Positions 1 through 7,402 of a stretch of DNA of 26,674 nucleotides are shown here, one piece after another (within the stretch, counting starts at the first letter, position 1; each line of letters begins with the position of its first letter). The stretch comes from Bordetella parapertussis. Its GTDB lineage: Bacteria > Pseudomonadota > Gammaproteobacteria > Burkholderiales > Burkholderiaceae_B. The DNA lies in the NCBI GenBank assembly GCA_943331855.1, contig CALQNE010000020.1, positions 1 to 26,674 of the forward strand. Direction: 5' to 3'. The notes under the pieces are model-generated. The model did not search any database. It saw nothing but the letters and a program-made list of their open reading frames with translations, and was not told the origin of the DNA. The position numbers and the translations under genes were made by a program.

Positions 1-1691
1 AACGTTATGGCAAGGGCAGTTCGCGCGAACATAGCCCTGTTGCCGAACAAGCGGCAGGTGTGCGCTTGATCATCGCCGAAAGTTTTGAACGCATCTATCG
101 CCAAAACGCCGACAATCTTGGCTTGTTCACCTCAACCAATTTTGCGCTTCTTGAGAAAATCACGCGCGGTCAGGCCATCGAACTCGATGAACTCCTCGAG
201 GGGCGCGACGCGGTCGCGGCCGCCATCTTACGCGCGGGTGGCCTACTGAACTACGGGCAAGCAAAGTTAAAGGATAACCTTTGCAAACCTCTTGTTTTAA
301 AACAATCACTCACGCTTTTTGAAAAAATAATTTCTCGGCATTTAATGTCAACCGAAGATGCGCCCGCCTGGCTATCCCCAGGTGAAGGCGGTTTTGTTCG
401 TGCAGATTTACGTTTTATTCATGAGTACTACACAGGCATGTGTGCGCATGGTTTAAATAAAAAATTTGGAGAGCATTTAACGCTGCATGAGCCCGCTAGC
501 ATCGTCTGTTTTGAAGATCACCTTTCGTATGTGCATCGTAGCCCTGCACATTTAAAACAAGGACTGGTCGGTGCCGTGAACAATCTTTCAAAAGGTCATC
601 GTCACTTCGTGAAGCGTCATCGACTAAAGGATCACGGTTATTTGCAAGCGCTTGAAGCAGGCGACACAAACAACACAGGTTCAGAAGGTATCTCGCACGC
701 GCTGATCGCTGAAAATTACGCACTGCCCGGTCAGCTCATTGCAGGCACTGATTCGCACACGCCGCATAGCGGTGCGTTGGGCTGTGTCGCTTTTGGGGTG
801 GGCACGACCGACATGGCAAATGCTTTTGTCACGGGCGCTGTGCGTTTCACCATGCCAGAGTCTTTACGTATCAATGTTTCGGGTCCCCTACCAGCGGGCG
901 TGACCGCAAAAGACCTTGTTCTGCATTTGTTGGCAGACCCTAGCATCCGGGCAGGCAGTGGCGTTGGAAAAGTATTTGAGTTTGCCGGCGATGCCATTCG
1001 CGCGATGTCGATTGACGAACGTGCCACCCTTACCAATATGACAGCCGAGCTCGGTGGGTTTACAGGCATTGTCGAACCCGACGAAGAGACTGTGCGCTTC
1101 ATCAAAGAACGTCGAGGTATCGATTTTGCACTCGAACCTTGGATGAAAAGCGATCCGGGCGCAGCCTATGCACGCACGATCCACATCGATGGTACGCGCT
1201 TGTCACCCATGGTTGCGCGGCCCGGTGACCCAGGCAATGGGGTAGCGCTACATACGCTTTCCGAACGCACCAAGATTGACATTGCCTACGGGGGGTCGTG
1301 TACGGCGGGTAAACGTGAAGACTTTGATCAATATCACACTGTGCTGTCGTGGGCCGCAGGCAAAGGACTTAAGGCAGCACCGGGTGTCACGCTATTTTTA
1401 CAAGCGGGCACGCAGGGCGTGTACGACTATTGCAAAGCAAAAGGCTATCTAAGCGCTTTTGAGGCAGTTGGAGCTGAGTTTTTGCAGCCAGCCTGTGGCG
1501 CGTGCGCGAACTGTGGTCCCGGCTCCTCATCCGAAGCCAACCAAGTCACGGTCAGCGCCATTAACCGCAACTTTCCTGGTCGCTCGGGGCCGGGGCAGGT
1601 ATGGTTGGCGAGCCCCGCAACCGTTGCCGCCAGCGCGATTGCGGGTAAATTGGTGTCTTTTGCTGAACTCCAGGCGACTCATCCAAATTGA
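1..1691 (+). CDS. Aconitase/IPM-dehydratase family hydro-lyase, swivel-first fusion, 5' end cut by window edge
   Basis: This is a [4Fe-4S] hydro-lyase of the aconitase superfamily. The reading frame is open to the left edge: the bases before the GTG at 60 encode YGKGSSREHSPVAEQAAG, the conserved swivel-domain segment with the GSSRE substrate loop, so that GTG is internal. Residue numbers below count from it. A LeuD-like swivel part (about 1-60) is followed by a linker and a LeuC-like catalytic part (about 110-530) with GTDSHT (229-234), ERATLTNM (320-327) and the three expected cluster ligands Cys414 (GGSCTAG), Cys479 and Cys482 (PACGAC); Cys485 is extra. Isopropylmalate dehydratase usually has the two parts on separate chains, and AcnA has the swivel last. 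Swivel-before-catalytic order recalls AcnB, but the catalytic motifs look more like LeuC or homoaconitase. The substrate cannot be named; the Old Yellow Enzyme gene follows after 76 bases. Confidence 0.88.
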   Translation, partial: RYGKGSSREHSPVAEQAAGVRLIIAESFERIYRQNADNLGLFTSTNFALLEKITRGQAIELDELLEGRDAVAAAILRAGGLLNYGQAKLKDNLCKPLVLKQSLTLFEKIISRHLMSTEDAPAWLSPGEGGFVRADLRFIHEYYTGMCAHGLNKKFGEHLTLHEPASIVCFEDHLSYVHRSPAHLKQGLVGAVNNLSKGHRHFVKRHRLKDHGYLQALEAGDTNNTGSEGISHALIAENYALPGQLIAGTDSHTPHSGALGCVAFGVGTTDMANAFVTGAVRFTMPESLRINVSGPLPAGVTAKDLVLHLLADPSIRAGSGVGKVFEFAGDAIRAMSIDERATLTNMTAELGGFTGIVEPDEETVRFIKERRGIDFALEPWMKSDPGAAYARTIHIDGTRLSPMVARPGDPGNGVALHTLSERTKIDIAYGGSCTAGKREDFDQYHTVLSWAAGKGLKAAPGVTLFLQAGTQGVYDYCKAKGYLSAFEAVGAEFLQPACGACANCGPGSSSEANQVTVSAINRNFPGRSGPGQVWLASPATVAASAIAGKLVSFAELQATHPN

Positions 1692-1696
1692 AATCT

Positions 1697-1710
1697 TCGC
1701 AAACTTGCGA
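1697..1710. repeat. Short palindrome after the hydro-lyase gene
   Basis: TCGCAA, two bases, TTGCGA forms a perfect 6-bp inverted repeat starting six bases after the stop codon. The loop is too short for a good terminator and no T-run follows. It could be a weak hairpin or a small protein-binding site; chance is also possible. Confidence 0.25.
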
Positions 1711-1767
1711 TCAACCTCGCGCCCCGTTAGCATTGGGCTTAATCATTACCCACTAGGATTCTTGCAC

Positions 1768-2880
1768 ATGAGTCAGCTTTTTACCCCCATCCAGCTTGGT
1801 CCACTTAAACTGGCCAACCGCATCATCATTGCGCCAATGTGCCAATATATGGCCGAAGACGGACTGGTAACCGACTGGCACACCATTCATCTTGGCCAAA
1901 TGGCCTTGTCGGGTGCAGGGCTCTTAATTATTGAAGCTACGGGTGTAGAGGCGATCGGTCGCATTACCAACGGCTGCGTTGGGCTCTACTCTGATGCGCA
2001 CGAAGCTGCGCTCAAAAAAGTCATTGATTCAGTGCGCCAGTACTCGCCAATGCCCATCATGATTCAGTTGGGCCACGCGGGTCGTAAAGCCTCAAGCTAT
2101 CGACCCTGGGAAGGCGGCCAAGTCCAACTACCCAAAGACGGCGGCTGGTTAGTCGCGGGGCCCTCAGCCATCCCACAGTTACCGAACGAACCTGTGCCGC
2201 GCGCGTTCGATCATTCTGATCTCAAACGCATTCGCGAAGCCTTTGTCGACGCTGCAAAACGTTCAGTACGAATCGGCTTTGACGGTATCGAGTTACATAG
2301 TGCCCACGGCTATCTGTTGCATCAATTTTTGTCACCCATTTCAAATCAACGTACTGATGAATACGGCGGCTCGCTTGAAAATCGCATGCGCTTCCCGCTT
2401 GAAGTGTTCAAGGCCGTGCGAGAAGTGACGCCCGCCACGATGTGCCTCGGATTGCGTATTTCAGGTACTGACTGGATGGAAGGCGGCTGGACCGCTGAAG
2501 ACAGCATTGTCTTTGGGCGCGCCATCAAAGCCTTGGGTTGTGATTTTATTGACGTATCGAGCGGCGGCGTCTCGCCTAAGCAACAAATACCTCTCGGTCC
2601 AAAATATCAAGTGCCACTTGCCGATCAAATCAAAAAAGGAACCGGACTGCTCACCATGGCCGTCGGTTTGATCACCACACCCCAAGAAGCTGAGGGCATT
2701 ATCGTGAATGGTGAGGCCGATATGGTGGCTTTGGCGCGCGGGATGCTTTTTGACCCCCGTTGGCCTTGGCATGCAGCCGCAGAGCTTGGTGCCCAAGTAC
2801 AAGTGGCCAAGCCGTATTGGCGTTCACAGCCTCGCGGCTTGAGCACGCTATTTGGCGACATCACATCAGGCGGTCGCTAG
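1768..2880 (+). CDS. NADH:flavin oxidoreductase, Old Yellow Enzyme family (YqjM/NamA-like)
   Basis: This is an FMN-dependent ene-reductase of 370 residues that would reduce the C=C bond of alpha,beta-unsaturated carbonyl compounds with NAD(P)H in the cytoplasm. The YqjM-subclass marks are present: Cys25 in APMCQY, the residue that tunes the flavin; His177 and His180 in ELHSAHGYLL, which bind the substrate carbonyl; then SNQRTDEYGGS; and a C-terminal phosphate-binding region (ADMVALARGML). The ATG at 1768 is chosen because AGGA lies nine bases upstream and MSQLFTPIQLG is a typical family N-terminus. The frame stays open upstream to 1459, but that stretch overlaps the hydro-lyase gene and resembles nothing. 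It may be co-transcribed with the hydro-lyase (76-base gap). The natural substrate is unknown. Confidence 0.95.
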   Translation: MSQLFTPIQLGPLKLANRIIIAPMCQYMAEDGLVTDWHTIHLGQMALSGAGLLIIEATGVEAIGRITNGCVGLYSDAHEAALKKVIDSVRQYSPMPIMIQLGHAGRKASSYRPWEGGQVQLPKDGGWLVAGPSAIPQLPNEPVPRAFDHSDLKRIREAFVDAAKRSVRIGFDGIELHSAHGYLLHQFLSPISNQRTDEYGGSLENRMRFPLEVFKAVREVTPATMCLGLRISGTDWMEGGWTAEDSIVFGRAIKALGCDFIDVSSGGVSPKQQIPLGPKYQVPLADQIKKGTGLLTMAVGLITTPQEAEGIIVNGEADMVALARGMLFDPRWPWHAAAELGAQVQVAKPYWRSQPRGLSTLFGDITSGGR

Positions 2881-2902
2881 GCGCTGCGCAGCACCCGAGC
2901 AC

Positions 2903-2941
2903 GCACGATCAAAACGGCTAAACCTAAGCCAATGATCGTGC
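2903..2941. terminator. Hairpin between convergent genes, probable two-way terminator
   Basis: GCACGATCA (2903-2911) pairs perfectly with TGATCGTGC (2933-2941). A nested GGCT/AGCC stem (2916-2919 with 2927-2930) lies inside the loop. It sits between the stops of two convergent genes (2880 and 2957). There is no T-run on either side, so it would be an imperfect intrinsic terminator or an RNA 3'-end stabiliser. Confidence 0.5.
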
Positions 2942-2956
2942 ATCGTCGACCGCGCG

Positions 2957-3439
2957 TTAGTCTCTGAAATTATTGAACTGCAAAGGCAACGCTACATCAG
3001 CCTTTTTTAGCAGTGCAATTGCGTCTTGTAGGTCGTCGCGCTTTTTACCCGTCACGCGCAGTTTCTCGCCAGTGATTTGGGTTTCAACTTTAAGTTTTGC
3101 CTCTTTGATCGAAGCAATCAATTTTTTAGAAATGGGTTGTTCGATCCCCTGCTTAACCGTCACCTTTTGGCGTGCACCGCCCAAGTTTTCAAGCGGATCC
3201 GCCACATCTAAGCAACGGGTATCGATACCACGCGCACTTAAACGCGCACGCAGAATATCAAGCATTTGTTTAAGCTGAAACGCACTGGCTGCGACTTGTG
3301 TGACCACAAACCCTTCAAGCTCAAACTTAGCATCCGTGCCCTTGAAATCAAAGCGAGTGCTGAGTTCTCGGTTGGCTTGATCAACCGCATTGGTGAGTTC
3401 GTGTTTATCGACCTCAGAGACCACATCAAAAGAGGGCAT
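2957..3439 (-). CDS. yajQ: YajQ family nucleotide-binding protein
   Basis: A 160-residue protein of the YajQ/UPF0234 family, made of two ferredoxin-like folds. Members bind nucleotides or RNA, and the Xanthomonas protein is reported to bind cyclic di-GMP and act through a transcription factor. The sequence begins with the near-invariant MPSFDVVSEVD and ends with PLQFNNFRD, both hallmarks, and the length is standard. The ATG at 3439 is chosen over an in-frame start at 3511 because the family always begins at MPSFD and because TAGGA lies at a normal distance upstream. It is divergent from the MOSC gene, and the shared 89-base gap holds an inverted repeat at 3479-3500. The precise cellular role in this organism cannot be read from sequence. 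Confidence 0.96.
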   Translation of the reverse strand: MPSFDVVSEVDKHELTNAVDQANRELSTRFDFKGTDAKFELEGFVVTQVAASAFQLKQMLDILRARLSARGIDTRCLDVADPLENLGGARQKVTVKQGIEQPISKKLIASIKEAKLKVETQITGEKLRVTGKKRDDLQDAIALLKKADVALPLQFNNFRD

Positions 3440-3478
3440 CGCCGTATTCCTAACAAAAGTGTTAAGGCTTATTTTAGG

Positions 3479-3500
3479 ATACATTCGCTTTAGAATGTAT
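3479..3500. promoter_or_regulatory. Perfect 8-bp inverted repeat in a divergent promoter region
   Basis: ATACATTC, six bases, GAATGTAT lies between the divergent yajQ and MOSC genes, about 40 bases upstream of yajQ and 29 upstream of the MOSC start. The spacing fits a dimeric repressor site of about two helical turns. No regulator gene lies beside it, so the binding protein is unknown. A small hairpin in one transcript is the alternative. Confidence 0.4.
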
Positions 3501-3528
3501 TGAAACCCCACTTTCTAGCGAGATCTTG

Positions 3529-4392
3529 ATGGCTGACTGCACAGGCGTGATTCGCCAACTCTTCATTTATCCAATCAAATCCTGCGCAGGCATTGAAGTC
3601 ACGCATGCCCAGTTGACCCCGACAGGCTTAAGCATGGATCGCGAGTGGATGATCGTCGATCAAGAGGGCATGTTTTTAACGCAACGCCAGATTCCACATA
3701 TGGTTTGGATTACACCGTCTCTTTCGAGCACAGCGCTCACACTGACGGCGCCGGGCGTCTCGCCCATCAGCATTGCACTGGATCAGGCAGAAAGCCCTCG
3801 TACGGTGACCGTATGGCGCGACACACTGCAGGGCGACGACCAGGGCGATGCTGTGGCCACTTGGCTCGATGCGTATCTTGCAGTGCCTGGCAAACACTAT
3901 CGTTTAGTACGTTTTTCAAAAAAAGCGCGTCGCTTATCTGCGCTTGACTGGACCAAGGGCGTTGAAGCCGTCAATAAGTTTAGCGACGGCTTTGCCGTCT
4001 TAGTGGTGAGTCAGCGTGCATTGACCGAGCTCAACGAACGCCTGATGCAGCAAGGTCACGAGGCCGTCTCGATGCTGCGCTTCAGGCCAAACATCGTGCT
4101 GGATGATCTGGACGCGCACCTTGAAGATCACCTGAATGAATTAGTGATTGAAACAGAAACCGGTTCAGTCGAATTAAGTTTAGTTAAACCCTGCCCGCGT
4201 TGTCCGGTCCCCAACATTGATCCGATCACGGCGATCTCTTCACCTGAGGTCATTGAGACTTTACAGGGGTATCGAAGCTTGGCGCGTATTGACGGTGGAA
4301 TCGGTTTTGGCATGAACGCGATCGTCAAAGACGGCGTCGGCCATACGTTGGCTCTCAAACAAATCGCAAATGGGACGCTCGCCTTTGATTAA
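3529..4392 (+). CDS. MOSC-domain protein with N-terminal beta barrel (YcbX/mARC-like)
   Basis: A 287-residue molybdenum-cofactor sulfurase C-terminal (MOSC) protein. Relatives such as YcbX and eukaryotic mARC carry molybdenum cofactor and reduce N-hydroxylated compounds. The N-terminal barrel begins IRQLFIYPIKSCAG (8-21), and the MOSC domain holds the Mo-ligand region VKPCPRCPVPNID (219-231) with Cys222 and Cys225. Unlike E. coli YcbX there is no C-terminal [2Fe-2S] ferredoxin domain, so electrons must come from another protein. The ATG at 3529 is preferred over the TTG just before it; the ribosome site is weak either way. The M23 peptidase gene starts 19 bases after the stop. A link to the molybdenum enzymes further right is possible but not shown. 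Confidence 0.93.
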   Translation: MADCTGVIRQLFIYPIKSCAGIEVTHAQLTPTGLSMDREWMIVDQEGMFLTQRQIPHMVWITPSLSSTALTLTAPGVSPISIALDQAESPRTVTVWRDTLQGDDQGDAVATWLDAYLAVPGKHYRLVRFSKKARRLSALDWTKGVEAVNKFSDGFAVLVVSQRALTELNERLMQQGHEAVSMLRFRPNIVLDDLDAHLEDHLNELVIETETGSVELSLVKPCPRCPVPNIDPITAISSPEVIETLQGYRSLARIDGGIGFGMNAIVKDGVGHTLALKQIANGTLAFD

Positions 4393-4411
4393 CGCGTCAA
4401 TCACTGATCAT

Positions 4412-5260
4412 ATGCGCAAGTTTGCCTCGCACTGCCTGGCCCTCTGGGTAATCGGTTTCTTTAACCTGGCGCACGCAACGCCGCCTTCGCTTCAAGCGTT
4501 ACATCACCCTGTGCCGGGTGGCGTCGCAATCGTCGGGCTGCCCGGTACGTACCGAAACGCTCCCGAAGTCACCTATCAGACAAAGCCCGTTTTGGTCGTG
4601 ACCAACGAACGACAGCAATGGGTTGCGGTCGTTGGCTTGCCGCTCGATATCCCACTCAATACTCAGATACTGCTCGTCAAAAACGCTCAGTCTGTCACTG
4701 AAGTTCGCTTCGAAGTGGTAGATAAAAAATATCGAGAACAACGCATCACGGTCAACAATAGTCGACACGTCAATCCATTGCCTGATGATATGACCCGCAT
4801 CACGCGTGAACTCGCACTTCAAAATAAAGCCTATCAACAGTTCAGTCCGAACTTGCCAAGCAATGTGATCTTGGATCCCCCAGTCAAAGGCCCGCTTTCA
4901 AGCCCGTTTGGTTTAAAGCGCTTTTTCAACGGCGAACCCCGCGCGCCTCACTCGGGTCTGGACTTCGCCGTTCCGACCGGAACGCCTGTACACGCACCTG
5001 CTGCGGGCAAAGTCATCTTGACGGGTGACTATTTTTTTAACGGTAACACCGTCTTTATTGATCACGGTCGCGGCCTGATCACAATGTATTGCCACTTGTC
5101 TGTGATTGATGTTCAGATTGGCGACGCACTGACGCGCGGACAAGTCTTAGGTAAAGTCGGTGCAACCGGTCGGGTAACCGGCGCGCACCTGCACTGGAAT
5201 GTCAGTTTGAATGATGCCCGAGTCGACCCTGCGATTTTTATCGGGCAATTCAAACCATAG
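4412..5260 (+). CDS. Secreted M23-family metallopeptidase
   Basis: A lysostaphin-type zinc endopeptidase of 282 residues that would cut peptidoglycan cross-links in the periplasm. Residues 1-22 form a Sec signal peptide (basic start, hydrophobic core, AHA cleavage site). An N-terminal beta-rich domain follows, and the M23 domain occupies about 160-278 with every catalytic feature: His180 and Asp184 in HSGLD, His228 in MYCHLS, and His259 and His261 in GAHLHW. The ATG at 4412 is chosen because it gives a clean signal peptide; an in-frame ATG at 4370 inside the MOSC gene would add 14 residues in front of it. Neither start has a strong ribosome site. The stop lies only eight bases from that of the convergent DUF805 gene. 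Confidence 0.94.
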   Translation: MRKFASHCLALWVIGFFNLAHATPPSLQALHHPVPGGVAIVGLPGTYRNAPEVTYQTKPVLVVTNERQQWVAVVGLPLDIPLNTQILLVKNAQSVTEVRFEVVDKKYREQRITVNNSRHVNPLPDDMTRITRELALQNKAYQQFSPNLPSNVILDPPVKGPLSSPFGLKRFFNGEPRAPHSGLDFAVPTGTPVHAPAAGKVILTGDYFFNGNTVFIDHGRGLITMYCHLSVIDVQIGDALTRGQVLGKVGATGRVTGAHLHWNVSLNDARVDPAIFIGQFKP

Positions 5261-5268
5261 TCACACCG

Positions 5269-5610
5269 CTAAACAGTTGGCGCGATGTACTCACCGTATT
5301 GATTTGCAGCCTTTTCAGAATCGGTTGAATACCAAACGATTAAAACGATAATGCCAATAATGGTGAAGGCGATCAACTGCCACCAACCTGTGCGACCAAT
5401 GTCATGCAAGCGACGAGCACCCGCGGCCCACAGTGGCAAGATCATCACCAGACTGACAACGCCGGCAACGCCTGAACCAACCGCCATCTGAGCAAACCAG
5501 CTGAGCAACAGGGTAAACAAATAAAACCACCAAAATTCACTACGCGTTGCACGACCGCTAAACGTAGCAAACTTTGAAAAACAAGTGGTAATCGCTGTTG
5601 GAAAATTCAT
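5269..5610 (-). CDS. DUF805 small membrane protein
   Basis: A 113-residue inner-membrane protein of the DUF805 family, whose function is not established. The marks are RATRSEFWWFY (20-30), two or three hydrophobic segments through the middle, the RRLHDIGRTGWW loop (66-77), and a last hydrophobic segment (about 80-93) before a polar tail. The start has GAGG five bases upstream. It is convergent with the M23 gene and divergent from the Bug receptor gene, so it is probably a single transcription unit. Confidence 0.92.
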   Translation of the reverse strand: MNFPTAITTCFSKFATFSGRATRSEFWWFYLFTLLLSWFAQMAVGSGVAGVVSLVMILPLWAAGARRLHDIGRTGWWQLIAFTIIGIIVLIVWYSTDSEKAANQYGEYIAPTV

Positions 5611-5629
5611 TTGAACCTCAGACTGGTAG

Positions 5630-5656
5630 TTGGTAAAAACTGTAAATCACTATAAT
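5630..5656 (+). promoter_or_regulatory. Candidate promoter for the Bug receptor gene
   Basis: A perfect TATAAT lies at 5651-5656, with a TTGGTA at 5630-5635 as a weak -35 and a 15-base spacer, shorter than ideal. It would start transcription near 5663 and give a leader of about 150 bases. The AT-rich block could also serve the divergent DUF805 gene. Confidence 0.4.
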
Positions 5657-5686
5657 ATGTTTTAGTGCCTACATGCGTGAAATGTG

Positions 5687-5745
5687 CGTTTGCAGCATAA
5701 CATTCGTGTCACTTCTGCAACGTGGGGAATACTGGCCAGGCCCCA
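5687..5745 (+). promoter_or_regulatory. Two adjacent hairpins in the leader of the Bug gene
   Basis: CGTTTGCAG (5687-5695) can pair with CTGCAACG (5715-5722) with one bulged T. Directly next to it TGGGG (5723-5727) pairs with CCCCA (5741-5745) around a TGGCCA palindrome. They lie in the roughly 150-base leader before the Bug receptor start. I do not recognise a known riboswitch class. The rest of the 201-base gap (5611-5811) shows only the candidate promoter and the ribosome site. Confidence 0.3.
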
Positions 5746-5811
5746 GAATCACTTCCGCTCTCAAGCCTCAAAAACAATATACCGCTCACCTGCACGAGCT
5801 CCGGAGACTTC

Positions 5812-6771
5812 ATGAAATTTCGAATTATTGCCAGCCTTGTCACGCTGCTTTTAAGTGCAAACTGTTTCGCGGCTTTCCCCGAGCGCGCAGTGACACTTGT
5901 TGCCCCCTTCCCGGCAGGCGGCGCCGCTGACGTCATCGCACGCTTACTGGCTCGCCAACTCGAGATTCAACTTGGCAAATCCGTCATTGTTGAAAATAAG
6001 TCTGGTGCAGGTAGCGTCATTGGTGCCGCCTATGTCGCCAATGCCAAGCCCGATGGCTATACGATCTTGCTAGGTTCAAACTCCACCTTTGTACTCAACC
6101 CTGCCTTGATGGCAAAGATGCCTTACGATGCGGCGGTGGATTTTGATGTGCTCGGAAAAATTGGCACGCTTGGTTTAGCCTTATTAGTCAACCCTCAGGT
6201 TCCTGCAAAGAATGTTGCCGAACTGATCGCCCTGATCCGTGCGAACCCTGATAAATATTCATATGCAAGCTATGGAAATGGCACCACATCAAATTTTGCA
6301 GGGGCGATGTTTAACTCGGTCACCGGTTTAAATGTGATGCATATTCCATACAAGGGAAGCACACCTGCCATGAACGATACGATTGGCGGACAAGTGCCGA
6401 TGGCCTATGACACCATCCTGGCCACGACACCGCAAGATAAAGCAGGTCGCATTCGAGCGCTGGCGGTCACGAGCCTTAAGCGCTCACCCTTGTTGCCCGA
6501 TGTACCAACACTGGCAGAGTCAGGCCTGAAAGACTTCAATGTCGTGGCCTGGCAGGCGATTGTGGGGCCGAAGGGCTTGCCCGCAGACGTGAAGGCTGTT
6601 TTACAAAAAGCGCTGAAGGCCGTCATTGAAGACCCCGCTGTTGTCGAAAAAATGGCTGCAACGGGTTTTGATATCAGTTGGAACCCTGCTGATAACTGGA
6701 CCCAAATGATTCGAGCTGAAATTGCCGAATCCAAAGATATTGCAGCCAAAGCAAAAATTACTGCCGACTAA
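5812..6771 (+). CDS. Bug/TctC-family tripartite tricarboxylate receptor protein
   Basis: A 319-residue periplasmic solute-binding protein of the Bug family, very abundant in Bordetella and relatives, which binds carboxylates or other small organic ligands. Residues 1-20 are a Sec signal peptide ending in CFA, and the mature protein begins FPERAVTLVAPFPAGGAAD, the family signature whose loop holds the ligand carboxylate. Further family segments are GYTILLGSNST, the region around HIPYKGS, and LPDVPTLAESG. The ATG at 5812 is supported by GGAG five bases upstream. No TctA/TctB membrane genes accompany it, which is normal for Bug orphans. A histidine phosphatase gene follows after 16 bases. The ligand cannot be told from sequence. 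Confidence 0.95.
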   Translation: MKFRIIASLVTLLLSANCFAAFPERAVTLVAPFPAGGAADVIARLLARQLEIQLGKSVIVENKSGAGSVIGAAYVANAKPDGYTILLGSNSTFVLNPALMAKMPYDAAVDFDVLGKIGTLGLALLVNPQVPAKNVAELIALIRANPDKYSYASYGNGTTSNFAGAMFNSVTGLNVMHIPYKGSTPAMNDTIGGQVPMAYDTILATTPQDKAGRIRALAVTSLKRSPLLPDVPTLAESGLKDFNVVAWQAIVGPKGLPADVKAVLQKALKAVIEDPAVVEKMAATGFDISWNPADNWTQMIRAEIAESKDIAAKAKITAD

Positions 6772-6787
6772 TTTTTTTGGATTTCAA

Positions 6788-7402
6788 ATGCCACTTCTTT
6801 TAATTCGCCATGGCGAGACCTTGTTAAATGCTGCGCGAACGGTTCAACCCGCCGCGACGCCGCTTGCACCGCGAGGCCTTGCCCAAGCCGAACTTCTTGC
6901 GCAACGCGTCGTTGGCCTCAAGCCCGCTGCAATTCTATCGAGCGATATGCCTCGCGCCTGGCAAACAGCAGAAGCGATTGGACGCCATACTGGGCTCGAG
7001 CCGATCAGCACTGAGTTGTTACGCGAACGTAATTTTGGTGACTTACGTGGGCGCCCCTATGACTCACTGAGTTTTAACCCGCTTGAGATGATCGAAGCAC
7101 CTGCAAACGGTGAATCATTAGCCGAGTTTCATGAGCGCGTTGCCGAGGCATTTGAATACGCCGCCCGTATGAGAGTCACGCTGGATGGGCCCTTGGTCGT
7201 TGTCTGTCATGGCTTGGTAATTCATGCCATGCTGGCAAATTGCATTGATACGGGCAAGCATCCCGTACCAGCTCGCATTGGCAACACCTCGATCACACAA
7301 GTTGTGGCACAGCACCCCTTCAAAGCCGAACTCGTGAACTGCACGGTGCACTTGGATGGCACTGACTTAGCCGAGGATACTAAAAGCTTATCAGGCGGTT
7401 AA
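6788..7402 (+). CDS. Histidine phosphatase family protein (phosphoglycerate-mutase-like)
   Basis: A 204-residue cytoplasmic member of histidine phosphatase branch 1. The phosphorylated His8 lies in LIRHGET (5-11). Arg56 (SDMPRAWQTA), Glu80 (LLRERNFG) and the second catalytic His141 (VVVCHG) complete the pocket. The length fits small broad-specificity phosphatases or CobC-like enzymes rather than full phosphoglycerate mutase. The ATG at 6788 is chosen because families of this kind start just before the RHG motif; an in-frame ATG at 6722 lies inside the Bug gene. It probably shares a transcript with the Bug gene (16-base gap). Its stop overlaps that of the convergent hydroxylase small-subunit gene. 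The substrate is unknown. Confidence 0.92.
   Translation: MPLLLIRHGETLLNAARTVQPAATPLAPRGLAQAELLAQRVVGLKPAAILSSDMPRAWQTAEAIGRHTGLEPISTELLRERNFGDLRGRPYDSLSFNPLEMIEAPANGESLAEFHERVAEAFEYAARMRVTLDGPLVVVCHGLVIHAMLANCIDTGKHPVPARIGNTSITQVVAQHPFKAELVNCTVHLDGTDLAEDTKSLSGG

Noticed and set aside
60..62. GTG as start of the hydro-lyase
   Set aside because: The open frame continues to base 3 and encodes the conserved GSSREH swivel segment, so the gene begins outside the window.
1459..1767. Long in-frame N-terminal extension of the Old Yellow Enzyme gene
   Set aside because: It overlaps the hydro-lyase gene in another frame and resembles nothing; the ATG at 1768 has a ribosome site and the normal family N-terminus.
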